From contig DATFDL010000444.1 in NCBI GenBank assembly GCA_035252155.1, forward strand, positions 1 through 19,982: a DNA stretch of 19,982 nucleotides, written 5' to 3'. The position numbers and the translations under genes were made by a program. Numbering within the stretch: the stretch's first letter is position 1; each line of letters starts with the position of its first letter. Of the stretch, positions 1 through 8,821 are shown in pieces. Origin of the DNA: JAICLL01 sp035252155. Lineage in GTDB: Bacteria > Planctomycetota > Planctomycetia > Pirellulales > JAICIG01. The notes beneath the pieces are model-generated. The model saw only the letters and a list, made by a program, of their open reading frames with translations, was not told where the DNA came from and ran no database searches.

Positions 1-327
1 TTTCCAGAAGCTTCTGCTAGCAGACCACTTTGTAACTCCCATGTGAGAAGCCCTACAACCCCGCGGAGGAAAACCACCGCGGTTTGGGCTATTTCCCGTT
101 CGCTCGCCGCTACTGAGGAAATCGAGTTTTCTTTCTTTTCCGACGGTTACTGAGATGTTTCAGTTCACCGCGTTGGCGACGCGCACCTATGGATTCAGTG
201 CGCGCCAGTTCGGGAACCTCGGGATCAACGCTTGTTTGACAACTCCCCCGAGCTTTTCGCAGTCTTCCACGCCCTTCTAAGCCTTCTGACGCCAAGACAT
301 CCCCCATGTGCCCTTAGTAGCTTGACC
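1..327 (-). rRNA. 23S ribosomal RNA, 5' portion (cut by window edge)
   Basis: Read on the minus strand, the sequence begins near 327 with GGTCAAGCTACTAAGG and follows the conserved start of bacterial 23S rRNA in order: GGATGTCTTGGC, GAAGGGCGTG, CTGCGAAAAGC, ACTGAATCCATAGGT, GTGAACTGAAACATCTCAGT, GGAAAAGAAA, CAGTAGCGGCGAGCGAACGG and AGCCCAAACC. These are domain I landmarks recognisable beside the E. coli molecule. Only about the first 330 nt are present; the rest lies left of position 1. The exact mature 5' end is uncertain by a few bases. No 16S 3' end or tRNA is visible in the roughly 970 nt upstream. Protein genes on the same strand follow, so the gene appears unlinked from a 16S gene, as is known for several planctomycetes. 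Open frames drawn across this region are spurious. Confidence 0.97.
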
Positions 328-878
328 ACATTTATCCACAGCTCTCCGCGTCGACGGCGTTGCCCATGAAGGAGCTTTGCTGCCGAGCTTCAAGATGACG
401 ATTGCGTGGTGGCTACGTCGATCGCCCTGGGAAGCACAAACACCCGTGGGTGCCTGGGCAAGGGACGATCGAGTAACGTATTTGATCCTCGGTTTTTTCC
501 TCGGATCGAGCGTTGCCGCCATTGACGACTGCCGCCTGATCGAGGAACCACCGTGTACTAAGTGCCGTGAGAACCAGCCGCAAACTGCTCGACCGACGCG
601 GTCCCGAAGGACCGACGCGCGGCGGGCAGCCGGACGGCTGCTTCTATTAGATGCCACTCGTTACCACAACCAAATTGTCAAAGATCGGCCTCGCCCGCCG
701 TTGACGGGCGTCCCAAGTGGGAAACAGCAAATTTACCACTTGCACGTCGGCAGGTAAAGGGGGTCTCCTGAAAAGAAAACCCGCCGCACGGGTTCAAGCT
801 GTGTCCGCCGGAATTCCCCCGGCCTTGCCCGGCCGGCGGCGGAACGATGCCGAGCCCGCGCCGCACGCGAGGCTCTGT
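328..878. other. Gene-free region upstream of the 23S rRNA gene
   Basis: No convincing protein gene is seen; open frames on both strands have composition unlike proteins. The 23S leader and promoter should lie here on the minus strand. Visible structures are the hairpins GGTCCCGAAGGACC (600-613) and GCAGCCGGACGGCTGC (626-641), the direct repeat CCTCGG-TTTTTT-CCTCGG near 488-505, and a TTGACA hexamer on the minus strand at 676-681. That hexamer has no good -10 at normal spacing: a TAATAG sits 26 nt downstream. I therefore do not call a promoter. Confidence 0.6.
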
Positions 879-1027
879 TCGGTTTTGACAAACAAATTCG
901 GTAGCCTCGAGACTTGTGGCATCCGTAGGGCGACCTTCCTAGGTCGCCCATTGCACCCGGCAGGTTGGACGGACGACCTAGGAAGGTCATCCTACGGCCC
1001 ATTGCCGATCTTGATTGTCAAAACCGA
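879..1027. repeat. Nested palindromic element with TCGGTTTT ends
   Basis: An outer inverted pair, TCGGTTTTGACA (879-890) and TGTCAAAACCGA (1016-1027), encloses an inner palindrome at 923-997. The inner arms, about 26 bp, share the core GACCTTCCTAGGTCG and differ at a few positions. A near-copy of the inner palindrome lies in opposite orientation at 17426-17498. The outer box recurs at 17683-17700 and, inverted, at 17944-17969. This is a dispersed non-coding element, like a MITE or REP-type palindrome; no transposase is in the window. Confidence 0.8.
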
Positions 1028-1031
1028 TTAG

Positions 1032-1053
1032 GGAACGGACTCCGTGCCGTTCC
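1032..1053. repeat. Short hairpin, CTCCGT-loop family
   Basis: A perfect 22-nt hairpin with stem GGAACGG/CCGTTCC around ACTCCGTG. Related hairpins with different but still paired stems occur at 5634-5655, 8781-8800 and 10379-10395. From here to 1300 I see no gene. Confidence 0.7.
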
Positions 1054-1300
1054 GCGACATGCGCGGCATCGTCCCGCCGTTTCGGTGGGAACCCGCCAAG
1101 ATGCCTCTGCAGGAATGTCGGCAGACCGCCGAGCATCTATTAAGAAATGTAGGGGTCAACCGGCGATCGTCAAGCGCCGGGTTCTATCGCGGTGCCGCCT
1201 CGCCTTCGGCGTGGGATTTTTTGAGGCATCGCCGGACAGCTCAATCATGGATCATAATGCGCCAAACGTTCTGTGCGCATGATTGGCGTCGAGGCGGTTT

Positions 1301-1698
1301 TTAAAGCTCCAACCCAAACTGGCCCTGCGTACCAAGATTGCCGTAAGTGAACCGGTCCAAGAATCGAAAGCACGCGATTCCATCGAAGCCGGCTGGCGGC
1401 GAGGGAACGCCACCGCCGAAACGATCGTTCGAATCCCCAGTGCCGGGATTGTGATCGTAACCGCATAGGTCGGGTAAGAACCAATATAAGCGCCCCCCAA
1501 GGCAACCGACTTCAGCGGGGTCGCGCCGCACTGCAGGCAGTCGTACTCGTCCAGCAGAATGTCGAACCTAGATTGAGACGTGCCCGCGCCGGTGTCGGCA
1601 ATCAAGCGGCGAACGATGGGTTGTCCGCCCTGAGCCAGCACCAAGTTGACTTCAATGATCGGACGACCGTGCCAGGAGGACCATATCGCGCGTGCCAT
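1301..1698 (-). pseudogene. Retropepsin-like aspartic protease, frameshifted
   Basis: The frame from ATG 1698 reads about 100 residues, including IADTGAGTS near residue 33; D35-T-G-A matches the active-site signature of retropepsin-like proteases. Near 1390-1412 that frame loses sense. The -1 frame continues with PPAGFDGIACFRFLDRFTYG and ends at TAA (1301-1303); this matches the usual C-terminal block of bacterial retropepsin-like proteins as I know them. Joined by a -1 shift the product is about 132 residues. No slippery heptamer is seen at the junction, so a one-base deletion, or a one-base sequencing or assembly error in a run of C and G, is more likely than programmed frameshifting. The ATG overlaps the upstream stop as TGATG, so the two genes are translationally coupled. 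Confidence 0.75.
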
Positions 1699-1955
1699 CA
1701 GGCAACCGTCCAGATTTCTTCAACGACATCGTAGTCCGGGCCCACTTCGACGCCGAATGTCATGGTCGGATCCGGCTCCACTTGCCGCAGCCGCTCGACC
1801 ATCTCCTCCAAATTATCGGCCACCACGGCTACTTGCCCGTTTGCGATCCCGACAAACTTGCCGGCATGCGGCGACTGAGGGTTATTCCGGCCCTCCTCGG
1901 CCAGCGTATCCGCCAGTTCCCGATTCATCTCTTGGACAGTCTTTGAAGTTGCCAT
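1698..1955 (-). CDS. Small hypothetical protein paired with the protease gene
   Basis: The protein is 85 residues if started at ATG 1955 (MATSKTVQEMNRELADTLAE). A TTG five codons upstream would add MVDLD, but GGTGGACC just upstream of the ATG serves as a plausible weak ribosome site. Residues 33-46, GKFVGIANGQVAVV, followed by an acidic helix, form a short alpha/beta pattern like DUF5678-type or antitoxin-like small proteins; this family link is only an impression. Its TGA overlaps the protease ATG, so the two form an operon. Function unknown. No signal peptide or membrane segment is seen. Confidence 0.75.
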   Translation of the reverse strand: MATSKTVQEMNRELADTLAEEGRNNPQSPHAGKFVGIANGQVAVVADNLEEMVERLRQVEPDPTMTFGVEVGPDYDVVEEIWTVA

Positions 1956-2125
1956 ATCGAGGTCCACCAAATGGCCAGATGATTCACCGCCCGCCCCGCA
2001 ACCTGCGTTGGGCGCATCTTACTTCAATCATACCGCGCCGCGTTCCGCGCGGGAAACATCTGCGCCATGCACGCCCGGTATTTCGCAAATTTGATTCGGT
2101 TCGTATCCCACGTGGCCTACGTCCA

Positions 2126-3007
<882 letters not shown>

Positions 3008-3123
3008 CAAGTCAAAGCTCGAAAGGGGCCGCAGGAAACAAGGAGGTGATGCTGAATGGTATGCGGCGCGGCAAGTTTGTCGCAAGAGCAACTGGGGATG
3101 ACGCGGCGGTTGAGGGTGACGCG

Positions 3124-3245
3124 AGGGTTCAGGGTTCAGGGTTCAGAACTTTCGTTCAGGCGTAATGGTCGGCGCGGACGTGAAAGGGCCGCACTAAAAT
3201 GCTGAACCATCAACCCTGAACCCTAAACCCTTCTTAACCCTCATC
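3124..3245. repeat. Inverted arrays of a heptanucleotide repeat (AGGGTTC)
   Basis: Three tandem copies of AGGGTTC occupy 3124-3144. A degenerate array of the complementary unit (GAACCCT and variants such as AAACCCT) lies at 3202-3245 in the opposite sense, so the two can pair. They fill most of the 371-bp space between the glycosyltransferase and transporter genes, which holds no gene I can support. The unit length of 7 resembles the short tandemly repeated repetitive (STRR) sequences of cyanobacteria. Confidence 0.75.
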
Positions 3246-3378
3246 CACCAATCCTTGACACCGCCGGCGAACCCCGCACAATCATCCGTGGCGAATGGCA
3301 TGGGGGCGACGATGTAGGGATCGGACGTCGGCGACCTCGGTCGTGGCAGCGGAAGCCCCCCCGCCTTTCGCCCGTCGA

Positions 3379-4260
3379 TCAGCGGTAGATGACGATCAAA
3401 GCCGCGCCGGCCGCCATCACGGCTGAGCCGATCAGCCGCTTGATAAAATGCCTCTCGCCGAACACTTGCCGGCCAAGCAGCACGCTGATGATCGCGGAAA
3501 CCTGAAACAGCGCCAGTACATAGCCGACCTGCAAGCCGCCCAGAACAACAATCGTACAAAGCTGCATCAGGCCGGTCGTTACGCAAAGCGATAGGTAATA
3601 GGCCAGACCGGTCCGCACGAGGCTCGCCTGGCGACGCAACTCGCTTCGGTCGAGCAAGAGAGCAACGACGGGCCACGAGGCTACGAATCCGAGCACCGAC
3701 CAAACGACGAAGGTTGGCAAGGGCGAACTGATCAGCAAGGCCCGCTTCAAAAATACGGCCTCGACGGCGTTGAAGACCAGTGCGGCCAGGCGACACTGCA
3801 CGCCGCGATCGCGCCACAATCCTGTCCAGCCGACGACGCCCGCTTCCGCGCGATCCGCAAGGCCATAGCTGCCGGCGACAATCAGAGCGATGCCCGCCAA
3901 GGCGGCCGGCGCCGGCACCTCGCCCAGGAGGACAATGGCGGGCAGCAGACTTACCACCGACTTGTAGGCATTGATCGGCCCGAGCACCGAGAGATCGGAG
4001 AGTTGCATCGCCTGCACCAGCAGTGCGTTGCCCGCCACGTTGAGCAGCGCGCCGACGGCCATGTTCGACCAGAACTCGGTGCGGTGCATGAGCGATATCC
4101 AAGGCACGGCCGGTAGGCATGCCATCGAAAGCAGCGAGTGAGTGACGCAGACCACCACCAGTGAATTGGCGCCGTCCCGTGTCAGCAGCTTTTGATAGAC
4201 ATTGGAAACCGGGTTAGCGACGATCCGAATGCCGATGCAAAGCCACAACCAGTCGAACAT
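3379..4260 (-). CDS. EamA/DMT-superfamily transporter
   Basis: The protein has 293 residues and is almost wholly hydrophobic. About ten membrane helices are arranged as two EamA-like halves, roughly 1-135 and 155-293. Family-like signatures include ALLNVAGNALLVQAMQLSDL and LGPINAYKSVVSLLPAIVLL in the first half, and VLALFQVSAIISVLLGRQVF with FGERHFIKRLIGSAVM in the second. This superfamily exports or exchanges small metabolites across the inner membrane; the substrate cannot be told. The ATG is 3 bp after the stop of the upstream phosphatase gene with no separate ribosome site, so translation is probably coupled. Some members act as sugar-carrier flippases, and a glycosyltransferase lies downstream, but that link is only inference. 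Confidence 0.88.
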   Translation of the reverse strand: MFDWLWLCIGIRIVANPVSNVYQKLLTRDGANSLVVVCVTHSLLSMACLPAVPWISLMHRTEFWSNMAVGALLNVAGNALLVQAMQLSDLSVLGPINAYKSVVSLLPAIVLLGEVPAPAALAGIALIVAGSYGLADRAEAGVVGWTGLWRDRGVQCRLAALVFNAVEAVFLKRALLISSPLPTFVVWSVLGFVASWPVVALLLDRSELRRQASLVRTGLAYYLSLCVTTGLMQLCTIVVLGGLQVGYVLALFQVSAIISVLLGRQVFGERHFIKRLIGSAVMAAGAALIVIYR

Positions 4261-4263
4261 GGC

Positions 4264-5604
4264 TTAACGGCGCAGCTTGCTGAGGTCTTCGCGCTGCGGC
4301 GGGTCGCCAAGCTGGACGATCGTGTGCCCCGCTGGCGGCAGCAGTTGGCTCAGGCGGCTCTTGTCGGGATGCGATGCAAACCAGTCGCGCGCGGCCTGGC
4401 GGCCGTTGTTCCAGGCATCGATGCCCAAGGCTGGCACAAGATCGGGTAGGTTTTTGTCGATCATGGTCGATAACCGCGCGACCGCCGTATCGCAGTAACG
4501 ACACTGGCGAGCGCCTTCGGCCAAATGGCCGGCTTCGTTCTCGAGCAGCGGCCGCAGGTACGGCACTCGGTTGGGCGTATAACGATTCGTCACGCCGGCC
4601 ACCACCGCGTCGAATCGCTCGCGTGAGGCCCGCTCGCAAGCCGCTTCGCCCAAAAGCGCCAAGAGTCGGGCTTGCTCTTCCGGCGAGCCAAAGTCGGCAA
4701 CGAGCGCCGCTGAGGACGCCCAGCTTGCCCGGTCGGCATCGAGCCGCTCCAGACATCGGCTGGCGTGCTCGGCCGCGCGGCGGGCGAGCGGATCGGCGGG
4801 GCTGTCGATCCACCGTTGAACGAGCGGCAATGCGAAAGGTTGTTGACCTTCGAGATAGTCGGCCATCGCGGCGGCGGAGCGTTCTCGGTCGGTCCGCAAC
4901 CGGCGAACCAGATCTTCGTAATTGTTCAGTTTGTCATCCCGGACAATCGGTTGCCAATACGATCGCAGTTCGCGCCATTCGGCGGCAGTCGGATGTGGAC
5001 GCGGCAAGTACGTGCGGAGGTTGTGTTCTTGCAGCCGGATCGGCGGGCCGAATTTGAACGAATACATTTCGGCCAGGGTCCGCTCGACGGGCCAGCGATC
5101 GTACTCCAGCCGGAAGAGCGCCGACAAAGTGCCGGTGCGGTGCCGGCCGCCCTGACAATGCACGGCGACGGGCAGGTTGCGTGGCTCGTCGATGAGCTGG
5201 AAAAATTGCTCGTACTGCCAGGGCGTGAGCCAGGGCCAATAGTGCTCTTCGCCCATCGGCCATTGCAGGGGCGTGGCGCCGAGTTGCCGAACGCACTCCG
5301 ACTCGCGCACGCCATTCGGATCGCCGGGGTCGTAAATGCCGCGGTAAAGGCGGAAATCGTAAAGTTGAACGCTGAGTACAGTCTTTACGCCGTAATGCTT
5401 GATCAGATGACGCAAGCCAAGTTCGGTGGGCTGGCCGACGCGGTAAAAGACACCCTCACGTAAGACCTGGAAGCGTTTGGCGTGATAAAGCCACAGACTG
5501 TGGTAAGCCAGCACCGACGCCAGCGCAGCGGCGACCAGCCACACGATCCGGCGGAGAACGCGACGGCGCGGGAATGCAGGGGTTGCCTCGTTGGATGTAG
5601 TCAC
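4264..5604 (-). CDS. Membrane-anchored tyrosine/dual-specificity phosphatase-like protein
   Basis: From GTG 5604 the protein has 446 residues. One N-terminal membrane segment (about 19-39) is followed by a phosphatase domain: GVFYRVGQPTELGLRHL near 51-67, and the catalytic loop VHCQGGRHRTGT at 148-159, a clean CX5R with C150 and R156. The fold resembles the DSP/PTP-like proteins that often begin with a YRVGQP-type strand. After about residue 210 comes a long, mostly helical region of unknown function with an RQCRYCDT segment. The frame is open to GTG 5724, but that extension falls in repeat DNA (5634-5785), so I prefer 5604. No ribosome site is obvious at either. It is probably first in an operon with the transporter. 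The substrate (phosphoprotein, inositol phosphate or lipid phosphate) cannot be decided. Confidence 0.82.
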   Translation of the reverse strand: MTTSNEATPAFPRRRVLRRIVWLVAAALASVLAYHSLWLYHAKRFQVLREGVFYRVGQPTELGLRHLIKHYGVKTVLSVQLYDFRLYRGIYDPGDPNGVRESECVRQLGATPLQWPMGEEHYWPWLTPWQYEQFFQLIDEPRNLPVAVHCQGGRHRTGTLSALFRLEYDRWPVERTLAEMYSFKFGPPIRLQEHNLRTYLPRPHPTAAEWRELRSYWQPIVRDDKLNNYEDLVRRLRTDRERSAAAMADYLEGQQPFALPLVQRWIDSPADPLARRAAEHASRCLERLDADRASWASSAALVADFGSPEEQARLLALLGEAACERASRERFDAVVAGVTNRYTPNRVPYLRPLLENEAGHLAEGARQCRYCDTAVARLSTMIDKNLPDLVPALGIDAWNNGRQAARDWFASHPDKSRLSQLLPPAGHTIVQLGDPPQREDLSKLRR

Positions 5605-5633
5605 GATACAGGCGGCGGATTGAGTTTCTGTAG

Positions 5634-5655
5634 GGAACGCCCTCCGTGGCGTTCC
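5634..5655. repeat. Short hairpin, CTCCGT-loop family
   Basis: Perfect 22-nt hairpin with stem GGAACGCC/GGCGTTCC around CTCCGT. It has the same loop as 1032-1053 but a stem changed on both sides (GCC/GGC instead of CGG/CCG). Confidence 0.7.
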
Positions 5656-5682
5656 GCGAGGGGCGGCGCATTGACGATCGAC

Positions 5683-5785
5683 CGTAGGGTGGGACGAGTG
5701 AAGCGAGTCCCGCCGTTGCCCCACAACGACGCGTCCGCAAGGCGCAACCGAAATGGTGGGACTCGCAAGCTCGTCCCATCCTACG
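5683..5785. repeat. Imperfect palindrome of about 100 bp
   Basis: The arms CGTAGGGTGGGACGAG and CTCGTCCCATCCTACG sit at the two ends, extended inward by GCGAGTCCC / GGGACTCGC. The middle is unpaired. It overlaps the unlikely N-terminal extension of the phosphatase frame and argues against that upstream start. Confidence 0.7.
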
Positions 5786-5795
5786 ACCTCTCAAA

Positions 5796-5873
5796 GTAGC
5801 CCTGGCACTCCGTGACGGGGATCGCGGTCGCCGTTGGCGACTGTAAGTCTCCGCCACGGAGTGTCGGAGCTAC
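5796..5873. repeat. GTAGC-CACTCCGTG palindrome, copy 1
   Basis: The 19-bp arms (5796-5814 and 5855-5873) flank a central segment reading GTCGCCGTTGGCGACTGTAA. The same element occurs in reverse orientation at 8822-8898 with only a few differences. The two copies flank the permease-kinase gene pair. With 5634-5655 and 5683-5785 it fills the divergent intergenic region 5605-5972, where any promoter for the operon on the right must lie close to 5874-5972. Confidence 0.8.
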
Positions 5874-5972
5874 CGTGTGTTGCGGGCGGACGATAGCACG
5901 GCCCGGCAAGATAAGTCAACACGGCCAACTGGGCTTGACCCTGAAACCAGCGCCGGCCACACTACGCCGCCG

Positions 5973-7163
5973 ATGCGCCTGCTTACCCGCTATGTCATGA
6001 AAGAGCTGCTCAAGGTCTTCCTGGTAAGCCTGACGGCGCTCACCGTGATGTTCGTGTTGCTGGGCGTGGTCCGCCAGGCGGCCGAGCAAGGGCTTGGCCC
6101 CGCGCAAGTCGTGCGGATCATTCCGTACATCTTGCCCGACATGCTGCGCTACACCATACCGGCGTCGCTGCTGTTCGCCGCCTCGACCGTGTATGGCCGG
6201 ATGTCGGGCTCGAACGAAGTGGTGGCCATTAAGTCGCTGGGCATCAGCCCGATGGTGGTGCTCTGGCCCTGCCTGGTCCTGGCCACCTTCTTGAGCCTGG
6301 TGACGGTCTGGCTCAACGACGCCGCCATCACTTGGGGGCAAGCGGGCGTGCAGCGCGTGGTGATCGAAGCGGTCGAAGAGATTGTCTACGGCATGTTGCG
6401 CACGCAGCGGTCGTACTCGAACAAAAACGTTTCGATTTTGGTGCGGGGCGTCGAAGGCAAGACGCTGCTCAGCCCCACGTTCACGTTTGGGGCGGCCGAC
6501 GGCAAACCGCCCCTCACCGTCACGTGCCGCGAGGCGGAGATCCGCAGCGACGGCGAAGTGCTCTCCATCGTCTGTCGCAACGGCACGGCCGAGGGCGAAG
6601 GCAACGGCGGGTTCAAGTTCGTCTTCCCCGACGAGTGGCAGCACGAGCTTTCGCTGCTCGACGCCAGCCGCAAGACCGACGATTCGCGCATTCCCACGCG
6701 GGTGCCGCTGTCGTTGATTCCCACCGAGGTCGGCCGCGTGCGGCACGACCTGGAGAAGTACCAACGCAGCCAGGCCGCGAAGATGGGCCTCGATTTGGCC
6801 GTCGGCGACTTCGACGCCCTGGCCGCCAAAGACTGGAGCCACGAGTCGCTCGTGCTGGAAAGTTTTTGGAACCACCTGCACCGATTATTCACCGAGCCGC
6901 CGCGGCGCTGGTCGGCCGGGTTCAGTTGCCTCTGCTTCGCGTTGGTCGGCGCGCCGATGGCCATCTGGCGGAAGAACGCCGATTTTCTGACCAGCTTCTT
7001 TCTGTGCTTTTTACCAATCTTGTTCGTCTACTATCCTTTGCTCGCCTTCGGCGTCGAACAGGCCAAAAGCGGCGCCCTGCCTCCGTATGTTGTGTGGCTC
7101 GGCAACCTGGTGTTGGCCGTGTGGGGATTTTGGATGCTGCGGGCTAAGGTATTGCGGTATTGA
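5973..7163 (+). CDS. LptF/LptG-family permease (YjgP/YjgQ)
   Basis: The protein has 396 residues from ATG 5973, whose start MRLLTRYVMKELLKVFLVSL is typical of the family. Three N-terminal membrane helices (about 13-33, 52-72, 95-117) are followed by a soluble periplasmic region (about 120-310, the beta-jellyroll position) and three C-terminal helices (about 314-331, 339-359, 370-390). Family marks include LPDMLRYTIPASLLFAAST, GRMSGSNEVVAIKSLGISP and FALVGAPMAIW. LptF and LptG form the inner-membrane permease that, with the LptB ATPase, extracts lipopolysaccharide for transport to the outer membrane. Only one member is encoded here and no LptB is in view. An upstream extension to 5877 in the frame is unlikely, since it enters the palindrome. 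The stop is one base before the kinase ATG, so the genes are cotranscribed. Which of F or G it is cannot be decided. Confidence 0.9.
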   Translation: MRLLTRYVMKELLKVFLVSLTALTVMFVLLGVVRQAAEQGLGPAQVVRIIPYILPDMLRYTIPASLLFAASTVYGRMSGSNEVVAIKSLGISPMVVLWPCLVLATFLSLVTVWLNDAAITWGQAGVQRVVIEAVEEIVYGMLRTQRSYSNKNVSILVRGVEGKTLLSPTFTFGAADGKPPLTVTCREAEIRSDGEVLSIVCRNGTAEGEGNGGFKFVFPDEWQHELSLLDASRKTDDSRIPTRVPLSLIPTEVGRVRHDLEKYQRSQAAKMGLDLAVGDFDALAAKDWSHESLVLESFWNHLHRLFTEPPRRWSAGFSCLCFALVGAPMAIWRKNADFLTSFFLCFLPILFVYYPLLAFGVEQAKSGALPPYVVWLGNLVLAVWGFWMLRAKVLRY

Positions 7164-7164
7164 A

Positions 7165-8769
7165 ATGCTTTCTCACTGGCCCATCCGCAAAAAGCTGTTC
7201 CTGTGTCTCGGCTTGCTGCTGGTGATGGTGGGCATGCTGAGCTGGGGCGGCATTTATGGGCTGTATGCTTATCGCGACCTGGTGCGCAGCCTCAGCCGCC
7301 GCGTGCCCGAATTGCCCAAGGCCAATTTGCTGAGCCAGAGCGTGAGCGAGCTGCGAATCGCCCTGAGCGACGACGCCCCGTTGCTGGCCGACCTGGCGAG
7401 CACGCCTGCGAGCCACCGCTATGGCGTCGACGCGGCCCGCGAGCGGCTGGCGCGTGAGGAATTCAAGGTCATGCTCGACGTGGTCAAGCACAACCTGGAG
7501 CAGTATCGGCTGCAACTGAGCGATAATCCCGACCGCGGCGGGCAGATCAGCGACAGCCGGCAAGAGTGGGAAACGGTCTCGAAAATCGAAGCGGCTTTGC
7601 AACGGATCGAAGCCGGCCACCGCGACCAGGATTGGCTGCTCGATGCGGTGAAGCGAGGCAACCTATCGCGCGAACTGGAAGTGCTGCAGCACCTCTCCGC
7701 CGAGCTGCCCAACCACCTCTACGGCAAAATCAGTGAGTTCACCAGCGAGACCAAGGGCCAGTACCGCCGGCTGCTGATGCTGAGCTGGACCACCAGCGTC
7801 TTGGCGGCGGCCATGTTGGCGCTGTTCGTGCATTTGTTCTATCGCTGGATCTTTCGACCGCTACGGATCTTGATCAACGGCTCGCGCAAGGTGGCGGGCG
7901 GCCAGTTCGGCTATCGCATCAAGCTGCAAACGCACGACGAGATGTCGGAGCTGGCGGCAGCCATGAACGACATGACCGCCCGCTTCGAGGCCATTCGCGA
8001 CGATCTCGACCGCCAGGTGCAAGAACGCACCCGGCAAGTCGTGCGCAGCGAGCAGTTGGCCAGCGTCGGCTTCTTGGCGGCGGGCGTGGCCCACGAAATC
8101 AACAACCCGCTGGCCTCGATCGCCATGTGCGCCGAATCGCTCGAAGGGCGCGCGGGAGAGGCGCTGGCGGCCGACGGTCCGCAGCAGCAAGTGGTGCGCG
8201 ACTATCTGCGGATGATCCAAAACGAGGCGTTCCGCTGCAAAGAAATCACGGAGAAGCTGCTCGACTTTTCGCGCATCGGCGAGGTCAAACGGCAGCCGGT
8301 CGAGCTGGGTGAACAGGTGCGGGGAGTGATCGAGATGCTCAGCCATCTGGGCAAATATCAAGGCAAGACGATCGAATTTACTTCGCCATCGCCGGTCGTC
8401 GTTTCGGCCAATCCGCAAGAAATGAAGCAGGTGATTCTCAACTTGCTGACCAACGCTCTGGACAGCCTCAATGCCGATGGCAAGGTAACGGTGGCAGTCG
8501 GCACGCGGGGCCGCGAGGCTGAGTTGACGGTGGCCGACGACGGCTGCGGCATGACGCCCGAAGTGCGCGAGCACCTGTTCGAGCCGTTCTTCACGCGCCG
8601 CCGCGGCGGGCAAGGCACCGGCCTGGGGCTATCGATTACCTACCGCATCGTGGCCGACCACGACGGCACGATCGAGGCCCACAGCGACGGCCCGGAAAAA
8701 GGTTCGCGGTTCTGCGTCCGGCTGCCGCTGGCTGCTGCGACGCCCCACCGCCACGCCAACGCGGCGTGA
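7165..8769 (+). CDS. Membrane sensor histidine kinase, NtrB-like
   Basis: The protein has 534 residues from ATG 7165, one base after the permease stop (TGAAATG). TM1 is at about 11-36, followed by a periplasmic mostly helical sensor of about 165 residues and TM2 at about 203-228. A HAMP domain spans about 228-280, then HisKA with LASVGFLAAGVAHEINNPLA (298-317) and phospho-acceptor H310. The ATPase domain has the N box NLLTNALDS (426-434), G1 DDGCGM (458-463), F box FEPFF (472-476) and G2 GQGTGLGLS (482-490). All catalytic residues are present. It should phosphorylate the NtrC-like regulator downstream. Its coupling to an LPS-transport permease suggests an envelope stimulus, but the ligand is unknown. 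The longer frame from 7087 lies inside the permease gene and is rejected as start. Confidence 0.95.
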   Translation: MLSHWPIRKKLFLCLGLLLVMVGMLSWGGIYGLYAYRDLVRSLSRRVPELPKANLLSQSVSELRIALSDDAPLLADLASTPASHRYGVDAARERLAREEFKVMLDVVKHNLEQYRLQLSDNPDRGGQISDSRQEWETVSKIEAALQRIEAGHRDQDWLLDAVKRGNLSRELEVLQHLSAELPNHLYGKISEFTSETKGQYRRLLMLSWTTSVLAAAMLALFVHLFYRWIFRPLRILINGSRKVAGGQFGYRIKLQTHDEMSELAAAMNDMTARFEAIRDDLDRQVQERTRQVVRSEQLASVGFLAAGVAHEINNPLASIAMCAESLEGRAGEALAADGPQQQVVRDYLRMIQNEAFRCKEITEKLLDFSRIGEVKRQPVELGEQVRGVIEMLSHLGKYQGKTIEFTSPSPVVVSANPQEMKQVILNLLTNALDSLNADGKVTVAVGTRGREAELTVADDGCGMTPEVREHLFEPFFTRRRGGQGTGLGLSITYRIVADHDGTIEAHSDGPEKGSRFCVRLPLAAATPHRHANAA

Positions 8770-8780
8770 TCGCTGTTCGA

Positions 8781-8800
8781 GAACGGACTTCGTGCCGTTC
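8781..8800. repeat. Short hairpin, CTCCGT-loop family variant
   Basis: GAACGG-ACTTCGTG-CCGTTC, 20 nt, just after the kinase stop. It is the same family as 1032-1053, with one loop change (C to T). Confidence 0.6.
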
Positions 8801-8821
8801 CTCCGCGGCGAAAGCCGCACA

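Noticed and set aside
484..507. Apparent terminator around CCTCGG-TTTTTT-CCTCGG
   Set aside because: The six-base units are direct repeats and not complementary, so no hairpin precedes the T run.
1425..1445. GTTCGAATCCCC resembling a tRNA T-loop
   Set aside because: The flanks do not pair, no cloverleaf can be drawn, and the site lies inside the protease gene on the other strand.
3041..3051. AAGGAGGTGAT, complement of the 16S rRNA 3' end, suggesting a 16S gene or a strong ribosome site on the plus strand
   Set aside because: Bases beyond the 11 do not match 16S. The short frame that follows (ATG 3056, about 40 codons) runs into heptamer repeats and looks non-coding.
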